Positions 25,231-34,449 of a stretch of 64,000 bases of DNA are shown one piece after another. This stretch comes from Candidatus Gastranaerophilales bacterium. GTDB taxonomy: Bacteria > Cyanobacteriota > Vampirovibrionia > Gastranaerophilales > Gastranaerophilaceae. The stretch spans positions 1 to 64,000 of the forward strand of contig CALVBP010000001.1 of assembly GCA_944325825.1 (NCBI GenBank), in the 5' to 3' direction. The notes beneath the pieces are model-generated. The model ran no database searches. It saw nothing but the letters and a program-made list of their open reading frames with translations, and had not been told where the DNA came from. Both the position numbers and the translations under genes were made by a program. The stretch's first letter is position 1. Every line of letters starts with the position of its first letter.

Positions 25231-25684
25231 AATAGTTTATTTAATATTAACAATTGTATTCTTCGTTATATTTGATATATTTTTTTCAAGCCTGATAATT
25301 GATACCGCCAGATTTAAAATGCCTGAAAATCCTCTTTTTGATTTAATATATGTTCAAAATACAGGTGCTGCTTTCAGTATTTTAGAAAACTCAAAGGTCT
25401 TTTTAATAGGGTTTTCTATATTTGCAATAGCGGGGATTCTATTTTACGGTATAAAAAATATTCACAGATACTCTGTATTTACTTTGTATTGGATTTCTAT
25501 GCTTGTTGCGGGAATCTCGTGCAACCTTTATGAGCGAATATCTTTCGGGTACGTAAGGGATTTTTTCAAATTGAATTTTGTAAATTTTCCTGTGTTTAAT
25601 ATCTCTGATATTTTTATAAATGTTGGTGTTTTTGCTATAGTTGTAATTATTATTAAGCATAATTACATAACAAAAAAACAATGA
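25214..25684 (+). CDS. lspA: Lipoprotein signal peptidase (signal peptidase II)
   Basis: 156 residues with four membrane segments. The family motifs are recognisable: NTGAAFSIL, then NLYERISFGYVRDFF and FNISDIFINVG, whose two aspartates form the catalytic dyad. It departs from consensus in the usual DR pair (ER here) and in the absent Lys after the first Asp motif. It cleaves prolipoproteins after diacylglyceryl transfer in the inner membrane. It is coupled to genes on both sides, with an ATGA overlap to the next. Confidence 0.88.
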   Translation: MQKTSKIVYLILTIVFFVIFDIFFSSLIIDTARFKMPENPLFDLIYVQNTGAAFSILENSKVFLIGFSIFAIAGILFYGIKNIHRYSVFTLYWISMLVAGISCNLYERISFGYVRDFFKLNFVNFPVFNISDIFINVGVFAIVVIIIKHNYITKKQ

Positions 25685-26586
25685 AGCTTGTAGTTGATGA
25701 ATTTTCAGAAGGAACAAGGATAGATTTATTTCTGGCAGGAGTAATGCCGGATTTTTCCCGTTCAAAAATTCAAACATTTATAAAAAGCGGGAATATTCTT
25801 GTAAATAATTTAGAGGTAAAGCCTTCGTATATCTTAAAAACCGGAGATGCTCTGATTTGTGATACTAAAGATTCGATTATAAAGTTTGAACCGGAAAATA
25901 TTCCGTTAGACGTTGTTTGGGAAGATGAGAATATGGCTGTAGTGAACAAACCTTCCGGAATGCTGACTCATCCGACAGTAAATGAAAAAAGCGGAACCCT
26001 TGTAAATGCTCTTCTTTATAAATACGGGAATAATAATTTATCTGATATAAACGGAGAATTTCGCAGGGGAATAGTGCACAGACTGGACAGAAATACTTCC
26101 GGATTAATAATGATTGCAAAAAATAACAATGCCCATGAATATTTGGCCGGTGCAATAAAAGAAAGAAGATTTTCAAAAAAATACCTTGCAATAGTTAAGG
26201 GTGTAATTGAAAAAGATTCCTTTACAATAGATTTGCCCATAGGGAGAAATCCTTCTCAGCCTCACAAAATGGGAGTGTATGAAAACGGAAAGGAAAGCCG
26301 TACCGGAGTTAAGGTTCTTGAACGATTCAGTGATGCGACGTTTGTTGAGCTGGATTTAATAACGGGAAGGACTCATCAAATACGAGTTCACCTTTCGGCA
26401 ATTTCTCACCCTGTTTATAATGACACGCTTTATGGATTTGGCAAAATGAAGATTAAGACTGATGAACAGGTTCTTCAAGCATACAAACTTGAGTTTATCA
26501 GACCTTTTTCTAATGAGATAGTCTCTCTGGAAATACCTCCTGATGAAAAAATCCGGAAGGTTTTGGATTTTTTAAGGACAAAATAG
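25681..26586 (+). CDS. Pseudouridine synthase, RluA/RluD family
   Basis: 301 residues: an S4 domain (about 12-75) and a catalytic domain with GIVHRLDRNTSGLIMIAKN, where the Asp is catalytic, and LITGRTHQIRVHLSAISHPV. It is most like RluD, which modifies 23S rRNA helix 69. ATGA overlaps the lspA stop, an arrangement (lspA-rluD) common in bacteria. A repeat mosaic follows immediately. Confidence 0.92.
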   Translation: MKLVVDEFSEGTRIDLFLAGVMPDFSRSKIQTFIKSGNILVNNLEVKPSYILKTGDALICDTKDSIIKFEPENIPLDVVWEDENMAVVNKPSGMLTHPTVNEKSGTLVNALLYKYGNNNLSDINGEFRRGIVHRLDRNTSGLIMIAKNNNAHEYLAGAIKERRFSKKYLAIVKGVIEKDSFTIDLPIGRNPSQPHKMGVYENGKESRTGVKVLERFSDATFVELDLITGRTHQIRVHLSAISHPVYNDTLYGFGKMKIKTDEQVLQAYKLEFIRPFSNEIVSLEIPPDEKIRKVLDFLRTK

Positions 26587-26812
26587 AGAGGTATAAATTT
26601 CTTCCCTTGTGAGGGGAGGAAGCCCTCCCCCACCCTAACCCTCCCCAATCAGGGGAGGGGGTTCCCCGCAAGGGCTCCATAACCTTGCGATTCTTCGGCT
26701 AATGCACACCCGTCATGTTGAGCGAAGCGAAACATCGCAAGGTTTAACGGTAGAAGAAACTCCCAGTTATTGCGATTCTTCGGCTATCGCCTCAGAATGA
26801 CGTATTTTTCTG
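26587..26812. repeat. Start of second repeat mosaic
   Basis: Holds CCCTCCCC/GGGGAGGG hairpins and two copies of a TTGCGATTCTTCGGCTA word, the first followed by CATGTTGAGCGAAGCGAA. It is non-coding. Confidence 0.7.
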
Positions 26813-27190
26813 TCATTCCGGGCTTTGACCCGGAATCTATCAATATTAATTCTGTATCGGGGCTGATGCCGCCCCGTACCCCGCACCAACATTCTTTCTT
26901 TTTCTTGCGATACAAAAAGAAAGAATGTTGGACAAGAAAGAAAAACAACGCACTGCTGCATTTTTCTGCCGAAAAATGCCTGTAATTGACACCTCACCCC
27001 TGCCCTCTCCTCAAGGAGAGGTCCAGCGGGCGTGTGACGTAGTCACCATAGCCCGCAAAAGAGTGCAGGCTCTGCCTGCAACAACAATTCAAACTGATGC
27101 CCGAAGGGCATTGAAAACAACACGTGTTTTCTTTTTCTTTTCGTACTTTTCTTTTTCTTTACCTCGTAAATAAAGAAAAAGAAAAGTACA
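26813..27190. repeat. Composite hairpin element, type I, copy B
   Basis: Same hairpin order as 1200-1610, ending in the same 18-bp CTTTTTCTTT stem. Stem changes between the copies are few and mostly keep pairing. No gene is called. Confidence 0.8.
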
Positions 27191-27249
27191 AGAGTTAATT
27201 AAATAAAAGAAATACAAAACCCTCTTCCCGATAGAAAGATAATTTTATA

Positions 27250-27367
27250 CAAGCGGACTATCTTGTTTGTCTAGCCTGCTAACTTATATTTACCCCTTCG
27301 GGATCTTACCGGAAACCAAGTATAACGCTACATTGGTAAGATGCTGAATCGAGTTCAGCATGACAGG
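27250..27367. repeat. Type III element, copy 1
   Basis: Starts GCGGACTAT, contains GATCTTACCGG and TTGGTAAGAT inverted arms and ends in CTGAATCGAGTTCAG CATGAC. A near-identical copy lies at 27860-27980 and a relative at 50794-50851. Confidence 0.75.
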
Positions 27368-27404
27368 CTATACAAATACCTTATTCCCCATTCGTTGGTA
27401 TTTA

Positions 27405-27600
27405 GAGCATTTCTTTCTTTTTTTTACGATGAAAAAAGAAAGAAACGCTCCCAAAGAAAGAAAAACTCGTGCTGCTGAATTTTTCTGACGAAAAATTCTT
27501 GTGTTTGCTCCCCACCCCAGCCCTCCCCGAGCAGGGGAGGGAGTAAGTATATTTACCCCCGTCATTCCGGGCTCTGACCCGGAATCTATCAATGTTGGTT
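27405..27600. repeat. Composite hairpin element, type II, copy B
   Basis: Same order as 1770-1980: the long CTTTCTTTTTT hairpin with acgatg loop, GAATTTTTC-TGAC-GAAAAATTC, then the CCCTCCCC and CCGGG-type hairpins. Confidence 0.8.
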
Positions 27601-27859
27601 TTTTATTGAATGGATAAACCCTAAATCAAGTTCAGGGTGACAAAAAAATAGTAATCATCTATTCACTAATCACTAACCTGGATAGACCCTGAATCAAGTT
27701 CAGGGTGACGAACCACAGCTCCCCACCCCAACCCTCCCCGAGTTGGGGTGGGGGTAAGTATATTTACCCCCGTCATTCCGGGCTCTGACCCGGAATCTAT
27801 CAATGTTTATTTTGTATCGTGGCTGATGTCTGAATTTCGTTGTCATCCCGAATTTTTTA
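27601..27859. repeat. CCCTGAA and CCGGG hairpin copies
   Basis: Two ACCCTGAAtcaagTTCAGGGT-type hairpins (the first with an imperfect arm), a CCCTCCCC hairpin and another CCGGG hairpin, in the order of 1060-1199. Confidence 0.75.
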
Positions 27860-27980
27860 TACCAAGCGGACTATTGTGTTGGTCTAGCCTGCTAACTTAT
27901 ATTTACCCCTTCGGGATCTTACCGGAAACCAAGTATAACGCTACATTGGTAAGATGCTGAATCGAGTTCAGCATGACAAT
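27860..27980. repeat. Type III element, copy 2
   Basis: Near-identical to 27250-27367. The remaining 27981-28143 holds CACTATTCACCAG words and the AT-rich upstream region of the autotransporter; no clear promoter was fixed. Confidence 0.75.
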
Positions 27981-28143
27981 GCAAACAGAAATTATCTACT
28001 CACCATTCACCAGTCACTATTCACCAGTCCCCTGCTCCCCAAGTATTAACTTTTGTAACAATTTACCAAAAAAGTGTTATTAAAACACAAAAATGTGGAA
28101 TTAAGAAAATAACGGAATTTTTTTAAGAAGAAAGAGTCGCAGT

Positions 28144-31100
28144 ATGAAAGCCGGTACAACAAGGTTTAAAGACCATATGAATTTGAATTGTATGTTCTCA
28201 AAAACCGTCGGGTTAAAGACGGCGGTTTGTGCCGTACTTGCTGCACTGGTTATTTCTGCGGGGGTTCCTGTATCGGCTACGGATACAGAAATTCCGGTTA
28301 AAGAGCCCGGGTATACTTTAACCCCTGTTGAGGAACCCGGAACAAATACTATTACAAAATTTGAATGGAATGCGGAAGAGAACAAACTCACTGCGGTACA
28401 TTATCGTGTTGATTTGGCAAAGACGGAATATGGTTATAAAGATGCGGCAGGAGCGGCCGCATATTATTATAAATGGGTTGATAACGGAAACGGATTGGAA
28501 TTTGAACAGACTACTGACCCGTTAGAAGCCCAGATTACATATTACGCCGACCCTAACCGTCTTGCGCCGGATAGAATATCAACTGAGCAAAGTGTAAATA
28601 CTATTAATAATGATTTTATAGGTCATTCTCATTATATAGGGGGTAATTGGACGGCACCGACCGGTGGTGCAGTTTGCAACTTCAACGGTTCAATCGGAAA
28701 TATCACAGGAGATTTTATAGGAAATTATGTTAGTGGTTCTTTGAGCTCTTCGGGCGGTGCTATATATAACTATCGTGGGACAATTGGGGATATTAAAGGT
28801 AACTTTATAGGTAATTATGCTTCTGGAGCAGCGCCTTCTGGGGGAGCAATTTATAATGATAGGGGTGTAATCGGTAATATTACAGGTGATTTTGTAGGTA
28901 ATTATGCAAACAATTCCGGCGGAGCAATTTATAATGTACAAGTCGACCATTTACGGGGTGATGCAATTATTGGTAACATACGAGGTAATTTTATAAATAA
29001 TTTTGCCAGTGATGGCGGTGCTATTTATAATGAAGGAGGAGTAATCGATAGTATTACAGGTTCTTTTCTCGGTAACAGTGCTTTTTCAGAAAAAGGTTCT
29101 GCAAGCGGCGGTGCTATTTATAACTCAGGTACAATATCCGGCTATGATGTTCCATCAGATAAAATCATCCCAATTATGAGCGTTACATATATTAACTCAG
29201 AGACAGGCGAAAGCATGTTATTATATATGCAGTTAGAAGAATCCCAAAAAGAAGCTCTGCTGAATGGATATAAAGTTGCAATATTGTCTCAAAGCATGGC
29301 CGTCTCACCCGAAGACTGGGCAGTAATAGAAGCGCAGCTGGGTTCAGCGATAGAGTCAGGGATGGTAACGACCGAACTCCCTGTTGACGAAAGTCAAATT
29401 GCGCAGCTTAAGGGCAGTATTGTTAATTCAAGCTTCTTTAACAACTATGCAAAATCTGCTGAAGGTGAAGCTAAGGGCGGTGCTATATATACTAATGAAG
29501 GTTTAAGTATAGCAGCAGACCAAGGGGTATCAGTCTTTAGCGGAAACTATGTCGAGGATAAAAACGGCAAGCGCCCGGAGGCAATTTATGTGGATAACCC
29601 GACAGCTTCCCTGACTCTTCAAGCTAAAAATGAAGGTGTGATACTTTTTGACGACCAGATTAACGGGCAAGCCGGTTATAACTTGAAACTTACAGGTGAT
29701 AATACCGGTAAAGTTATTCTTAATAATGACATAATCAATGCAAAAATTGACCTTAATGAAGTAACTCTCCAATTGGGCAGAGATGATGTCTTTAACCAAT
29801 CGCAAGAGTTAAACCTAAGCTCCGGGTATCTGTCTATGGTGAATGGAACAACAGGAACAATGCACCTGCCGTTATTTACTTTAAATGGAGCTGTTAATAC
29901 GGCGGTTGATGCCGACCTTGCAAATAAAACGATGGACAGAATAACTGCCGACCGGTATAGTATTGCAGAGGATTCTAAATTGAATGTGGATTTAATTAAT
30001 CTTTTATCCGATGCAAAAGAGGATAAAACGGATATTCAATTCGCAGAAGGCGCTCTTGCCGGCAAAGTATCCTACACAGGCGAAAACCCCATAGCTTACA
30101 GCAAAATATATAAATACGATGTAAGCTATAACCCTCAGGACGGATTCTTTACCTTTATGAGAGGAAGTTCTTCCAATCCTTCCGAAAACTATAACCCCGT
30201 GGTTCTGGCTCCGGCTGTTACAAGCCAATCTGCCGGTTATTCCACACAGGTACAAGTATTTAACTATGCATTCCAGCATTCGGATAACTTTATGAATCTG
30301 CCGTATTTTGACAGATTAGCATATTCAAGAGAGAATCAATACGCACTTGTAAATGATGCTACAGTAGGCCCGTATTCTCCCATCTTTACAAGAATAAATC
30401 AGGGCGGATACTGGGTAAAACCGTATGTAAGTTTTGAGAATATTCCTCTCAAGAACGGCCCTACCGTAGATAATATATCATACGGCAGTCTTGTTGGCTA
30501 TGATTCTCCTCTTACCCCGATAAGGAATGGTTTTGAGCGGGTACTAACCGGTTATATCGGTTATAACGGAGCCAGCCAGTCGTATCCGGGGGTAGATACC
30601 TATCAAAACGGCGGCCTATTGGGCGGAACCGTAACCTTGTATAAGGGAAATTTCTTTAATGCGACGACTCTTTCAGCAGGCGCAAATGTCGGCGAAAGCA
30701 GTAATATGTACGGACACGAAAACTATACTATGCTGATGGCCGGTATAGGAAATAAGTTCGGCTATAATTTTGAGTTCCAAAGAGGCAAATATATTCTCCA
30801 GCCTTCAATGTTAATGAGTTATTCGTTTATAAATACATTTGATTATACAAATTCTGCCGGTACAAGAATGACGAGCGACCCTTTACATGCCATTCAGTTG
30901 TCACCGGGTGTTAAATTTGTTATGAATACTCAATCCTGCTGGCAGCCTTATGCAGCTGTGAATATGGTCTGGAATATATTCACCGGACAAAAGGTAATGG
31001 CAGATAATGTAAGACTTCCGAGTATGAGTATAAAACCTTACGTTCAATATGGTTTGGGTATACAGAAGCTTATTAAAGATAAATTTTTGGCATTCGGACA

Positions 31101-31176
31101 AGCTATGGTTTCAAATGGCGGCAGAAACGGTATTTCTTTCTCCTTCGGTTTAAGATGGCTGCTTGGCAGAGAATAA
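28144..31176 (+). CDS. Autotransporter with GGAIYN beta-helix repeats
   Basis: 1010 residues. A long signal region (1-46; extended N terminus, then VCAVLAALVISAGVPVSA) precedes a passenger domain. At about 175-450 the passenger has repeats of GGAIYN-x-GxIGxIxGxFIGNY, at least seven copies of the GGA(I/V)Y core, typical of right-handed beta-helix folds. The last 280 or so residues alternate polar and hydrophobic strands and end SFSFGLRWLLGRE, consistent with an autotransporter beta-barrel although the terminal residue is not the usual Phe. A surface adhesin or related role is inferred. The ribosome site is weak. Confidence 0.85.
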   Translation: MKAGTTRFKDHMNLNCMFSKTVGLKTAVCAVLAALVISAGVPVSATDTEIPVKEPGYTLTPVEEPGTNTITKFEWNAEENKLTAVHYRVDLAKTEYGYKDAAGAAAYYYKWVDNGNGLEFEQTTDPLEAQITYYADPNRLAPDRISTEQSVNTINNDFIGHSHYIGGNWTAPTGGAVCNFNGSIGNITGDFIGNYVSGSLSSSGGAIYNYRGTIGDIKGNFIGNYASGAAPSGGAIYNDRGVIGNITGDFVGNYANNSGGAIYNVQVDHLRGDAIIGNIRGNFINNFASDGGAIYNEGGVIDSITGSFLGNSAFSEKGSASGGAIYNSGTISGYDVPSDKIIPIMSVTYINSETGESMLLYMQLEESQKEALLNGYKVAILSQSMAVSPEDWAVIEAQLGSAIESGMVTTELPVDESQIAQLKGSIVNSSFFNNYAKSAEGEAKGGAIYTNEGLSIAADQGVSVFSGNYVEDKNGKRPEAIYVDNPTASLTLQAKNEGVILFDDQINGQAGYNLKLTGDNTGKVILNNDIINAKIDLNEVTLQLGRDDVFNQSQELNLSSGYLSMVNGTTGTMHLPLFTLNGAVNTAVDADLANKTMDRITADRYSIAEDSKLNVDLINLLSDAKEDKTDIQFAEGALAGKVSYTGENPIAYSKIYKYDVSYNPQDGFFTFMRGSSSNPSENYNPVVLAPAVTSQSAGYSTQVQVFNYAFQHSDNFMNLPYFDRLAYSRENQYALVNDATVGPYSPIFTRINQGGYWVKPYVSFENIPLKNGPTVDNISYGSLVGYDSPLTPIRNGFERVLTGYIGYNGASQSYPGVDTYQNGGLLGGTVTLYKGNFFNATTLSAGANVGESSNMYGHENYTMLMAGIGNKFGYNFEFQRGKYILQPSMLMSYSFINTFDYTNSAGTRMTSDPLHAIQLSPGVKFVMNTQSCWQPYAAVNMVWNIFTGQKVMADNVRLPSMSIKPYVQYGLGIQKLIKDKFLAFGQAMVSNGGRNGISFSFGLRWLLGRE

Positions 31177-31296
31177 ATGCCCTCCCTTTGCAGAATGTAA
31201 AAGACTCTCTTCGTTCAATTATGTCTGTGACGATTGCATTTTTACCTTCTTTTTGTTAATATTTAGGGGTATAGATTGAAAGAGGAGTTTTAAACT

Positions 31297-32106
31297 ATGG
31301 GATTAATGTCTGGTAAAAAAGGTATTATTTTCGGTGTATCTAATACACACGGTATAGCTTATGCAATAGCAAAACAGCTTTTTGAAGAAGGTGCAGATAT
31401 AGCGTTCACTTATGCAGGTGAAACTATGGAAAAACGTGTAAGACCTTTGGCTGAAAGTATGAACGCAAAAGTTATTATGACCTGTGATGTTACTAAAGAA
31501 GAAGAAGTTGAAGCTGTATTCAAAGAATGTGAAAAAGTTTACGGTAAGTTAGATTTCGTTATCCACGCTGTGGCTTATGCGGCAAGAGAAGATTTACAAG
31601 GCAGATTTATTGATACTTCACGTGCCGGCTGGGATTTGGCTCTCGGTGTAAGCGCTTATTCTCTGGTATCAATTTGCAAACATGCTGAACCTATCTTGAA
31701 TGACGGCGCTTCCGTATTTGCTCTTACTTATCTCGGTTCTGAATATGTTGTTGCTAACTACAATGTAATGGGTGTAGCTAAAGCTGCATTAGAATCCTCA
31801 ATGAGATATCTGGCAGCTGATTTAGGTAAAAAGAATGTCAGAGTTAACTGCATTTCCGCAGGTGCTGTTAAAACGCTTGCCGCAAGCGGTATTTCAGGCT
31901 TTGGTAAAATGCTTAAAGCAGGTGCTGTTAAAGCTCCGCTTCAAAGAAATGTTGCTCTTGAAGATGTCGGAAGAGCAGGCTTGTACTTAGCTTCTGACCT
32001 TTCAAGCGGTACAACAGGACAAATCCTTTATGTAGATTGCGGCTGCCATGCAGTATATGCTTCTGCTGAAGAAATGGATTTGATTACTAAAAGTTTAGAA
32101 CAGTAG
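31297..32106 (+). CDS. fabI: Enoyl-[acyl-carrier-protein] reductase (NADH)
   Basis: Reduces trans-2-enoyl-ACP in each cycle of fatty-acid elongation. 269 residues of the short-chain dehydrogenase fold: GVSNTHGIAYAIA cofactor loop and the FabI-specific Tyr-x6-Lys in YNVMGVAKAALE; SSGTTGQILYVDCG at the end. AGAGGAG precedes the ATG. A strong terminator follows, so it is probably a single-gene unit. Confidence 0.95.
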   Translation: MGLMSGKKGIIFGVSNTHGIAYAIAKQLFEEGADIAFTYAGETMEKRVRPLAESMNAKVIMTCDVTKEEEVEAVFKECEKVYGKLDFVIHAVAYAAREDLQGRFIDTSRAGWDLALGVSAYSLVSICKHAEPILNDGASVFALTYLGSEYVVANYNVMGVAKAALESSMRYLAADLGKKNVRVNCISAGAVKTLAASGISGFGKMLKAGAVKAPLQRNVALEDVGRAGLYLASDLSSGTTGQILYVDCGCHAVYASAEEMDLITKSLEQ

Positions 32107-32114
32107 TATTGAAC

Positions 32115-32148
32115 AAAAGAGCCGGGTGGTTCCTGCTCGGCTCTTTTT
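32115..32148 (+). terminator. Rho-independent terminator after fabI
   Basis: AAAAGAGCCG pairs with CGGCTCTTTT around a short loop and runs into TTTTTT. Confidence 0.9.
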
Positions 32149-32169
32149 TCGTATTTATAGGTGTTTATT

Positions 32170-32553
32170 ATGAAAAAATTTTTAACGTTATTTGTGATAG
32201 GTTTATTGTTTTTAACAACAAGAGCTGATGCTATGAAATTTGAAGAAGCTTATGCTCAGTCAAGCTCTAAACCGATGCTTATGCTTATTTACGCAGATTG
32301 GGTAGATAATTCGCAATCGTACATACAGGCATTTAACTCATTACAGACAGAATTTGGAGAAACTTATAACTTTGTTGAATTAAATATTGCTTCTCCTGAT
32401 ACAAAAGCGTTTAATGCAAGATATCATATTTATCCGAATCTGCCCTATATTTTAATGTTTAGAGACGGCGGAAAGGTGTCAAGATATATTCCTAAAAATT
32501 GTATTCTTGATGAATCCTGTCTGCTTCCTAAACTAAAATCGTTTATTTTATAA
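32170..32553 (+). CDS. Exported thioredoxin-fold protein without CxxC
   Basis: 127 residues from the ATG at 32170 (a GTG at 32161 is possible; AGGTG lies before the ATG). A signal peptide (1-21) is followed by a thioredoxin-like core: LMLIYADWVDNSQSY where CxxC would lie, VELNIASPDTKAFNARYHIYPNLPYILMF with the cis-Pro, and a C-terminal helix. The redox cysteines are replaced by V-D-N-S, so it cannot act as a dithiol oxidoreductase. Two Cys lie near the C terminus. Confidence 0.75.
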   Translation: MKKFLTLFVIGLLFLTTRADAMKFEEAYAQSSSKPMLMLIYADWVDNSQSYIQAFNSLQTEFGETYNFVELNIASPDTKAFNARYHIYPNLPYILMFRDGGKVSRYIPKNCILDESCLLPKLKSFIL

Positions 32554-33927
32554 TTCTTCCGTCCGGCTTTCTGTATCAGGACTTGTGTAATCTACACCGC
32601 CTACAGCATTATAAAGAGATAATGAAGATATTGCATCATCAATCTTTGATGATGTATGTCTTTGTTTTGCGACCAAAAGATTTAAACTGGATTTCATCTC
32701 ATCAAGTTTTGAGGCATCTCCTATATTGAACTGCTTTGCTGCAAGTGTGTGCTTCTGTGTTTCGATATCAAAATCCTCTTCTGATTTTAAAAGATTAGCT
32801 TTTGTTGCCTTTGCACTGGCAAGAGCGTTGTTAACTTCTTGTATAGAATTCAGCATTGTTTGCTGATAACCTTCAGCAGCTTTTTTGTACTCGTATTTAT
32901 TGATTCTGTATCTTGCGAGTTTTGCTCCTCCTGAAAATATATCCCAATAAGGTGCAATGCCTATATTAGATAAGAAGGTTCTGTCATTAAATATACTGTT
33001 CCAGCGGTATGCATTAAATCCGATATTTCCGAAAAGAATGAATTTAGGTAAAAACTCTCTTCTTGCGACCCGAACATCTATGCCGGCTTTTTGAGCATAA
33101 GTCTCGCTCTGGATTAAATCAGGGCGGTATTGAATAATCGTTGCGGAAAGTTCCTCAGGTGCCTGCGGATAGCTTAGTTTATCAATGGAAATATGCTCTA
33201 TCTCTTTATTGCTATTCAGCCCCAGAAGGTTTACAAGTTGATTATTTATAACTTTTCTTTTTTCAATCAGCTTGTTCAATTCTTCTTCATTTTGAACAAG
33301 AATCTGCTTTTCATTTAAAAGTTCATTAATAGAGGCAAGCCCTACGTCATATTTTTTCTGGGTCATTTCAACAATTTGAGATTGAAGTTTTATAATGTCC
33401 CGTGAAATTTTTTCCAATTCGTCTGCCTTGATAAGGTTAAAATAGTTAGAAGCAAAGCCCGATGTCAGATAAATATATGCAGCACGTTCTTCTTGTATAG
33501 CTATTTCTTTTTGTTTCTTCGCGCTTTTTCTGTTTAAGTAATTTTCGCCCCAAATATCAATTTCATAAGAGGCATTTAAAGGTAAAAGAAAGTGGTTTTG
33601 TGAATAGGTAGGTATAACAAGATCTCCGAATTGAGTTTGCCCTCCCCTCATCTCTCGGGTAAACTCTCCGCTGAAACCTACCTGCGGGAGCTGGTTTGCG
33701 CCTGCTAATCTGACGTTTTCTTCTGCCTGTTTTGTTTTTAGTGCGGCAATTTTTAAATTATGGTTGTTGGTATAAAGTGTATTTAAGTGACTTATTAGTA
33801 TTTCGTCATTATATTTCTTCCACCAATCCATATTCATATAGGAAAATCTATCTATCTGTTCTTTAGCCATAGCGGGTGTTACAGTTAAAATTAATGTTAA
33901 TATTATTACAAATTTTTTAAATGTCAT
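32548..33927 (-). CDS. TolC-family outer-membrane efflux channel
   Basis: 459 residues from the ATG at 33927, chosen because it gives a signal peptide (FVIILTLILTVTPAMA). Two similar helical halves (AAYIYLTSGFASNYFNLIKA; NSIQEVNNALASAKA) are typical of the NodT/TolC family. It is divergent from marR-emrA-emrB and shares the operator at 33945-33966, so it probably forms the outer-membrane part of that tripartite pump. It converges with the thioredoxin-like gene, overlapping by 6 nt. Confidence 0.9.
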   Translation of the reverse strand: MTFKKFVIILTLILTVTPAMAKEQIDRFSYMNMDWWKKYNDEILISHLNTLYTNNHNLKIAALKTKQAEENVRLAGANQLPQVGFSGEFTREMRGGQTQFGDLVIPTYSQNHFLLPLNASYEIDIWGENYLNRKSAKKQKEIAIQEERAAYIYLTSGFASNYFNLIKADELEKISRDIIKLQSQIVEMTQKKYDVGLASINELLNEKQILVQNEEELNKLIEKRKVINNQLVNLLGLNSNKEIEHISIDKLSYPQAPEELSATIIQYRPDLIQSETYAQKAGIDVRVARREFLPKFILFGNIGFNAYRWNSIFNDRTFLSNIGIAPYWDIFSGGAKLARYRINKYEYKKAAEGYQQTMLNSIQEVNNALASAKATKANLLKSEEDFDIETQKHTLAAKQFNIGDASKLDEMKSSLNLLVAKQRHTSSKIDDAISSLSLYNAVGGVDYTSPDTESRTEEL

Positions 33928-33944
33928 ATTTACACTTATCCTTC

Positions 33945-33966
33945 TTGTGTTATTATAATAACACAA
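33945..33966. promoter_or_regulatory. Perfect 22-bp palindrome, probable MarR operator
   Basis: The half-site TTGTGTTATTA is followed by its exact reverse complement. The centre contains TATAAT on both strands, so it covers the -10 regions of both tolC and marR, with TTTACA at 33929-33934 upstream on the plus strand. This fits MarR autorepression and control of the divergent channel. Confidence 0.8.
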
Positions 33967-33975
33967 AGGTAATTT

Positions 33976-34434
33976 ATGAGACAAGAGATTTTATTAAAAC
34001 AAAAAATCGGAATGAGACTTTCAAGAGTCGGAACTCTTGCAAGACTTTTTGCCGTGCAGACTTTTATAAAAGCGGGTTTCGAAATTACGCCGGAACAGTT
34101 TACTGTTTTGATGACATTGAATGAAAATAATGGCATGTACTTAAGACAGCTTGCGGATATAACATATAAAGACAGACCTAATATGACAAGGATTGTTTCA
34201 ATATTAGAAAGCGGCGGATATGTTACATCCGAGCTTGCGGCTGACGGAAGACAGGTTAAGAAACTTTATATTACGGACAAGGGGCGGGAAGCCTGCGGAC
34301 AAATTCTCCCGCAAATCCTTAATGTGTGGGATTCTATGGTAAAGGATATGGCGGAAGAAGAGGTAGATAATTTTATAGACATGCTTAATCATATTGAGTC
34401 TAATCTAAGGGAAAAGACAGTTTTACAGAGTTAG
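33976..34434 (+). CDS. MarR-family transcriptional regulator
   Basis: 152 residues with the winged-helix core FTVLMTLNENNGMYLRQLADI, YKDRPNMTRIVSILESGGYV and the wing ADGRQVKKLYITDKG. MarR proteins repress efflux or detoxification genes and release DNA on binding aromatic ligands. It is the first gene of the emrA-emrB operon and lies 9 nt from a perfect palindrome. AAAGG precedes the ATG. Confidence 0.92.
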   Translation: MRQEILLKQKIGMRLSRVGTLARLFAVQTFIKAGFEITPEQFTVLMTLNENNGMYLRQLADITYKDRPNMTRIVSILESGGYVTSELAADGRQVKKLYITDKGREACGQILPQILNVWDSMVKDMAEEEVDNFIDMLNHIESNLREKTVLQS

Positions 34435-34449
34435 AGTTAGGTGAGTGAT

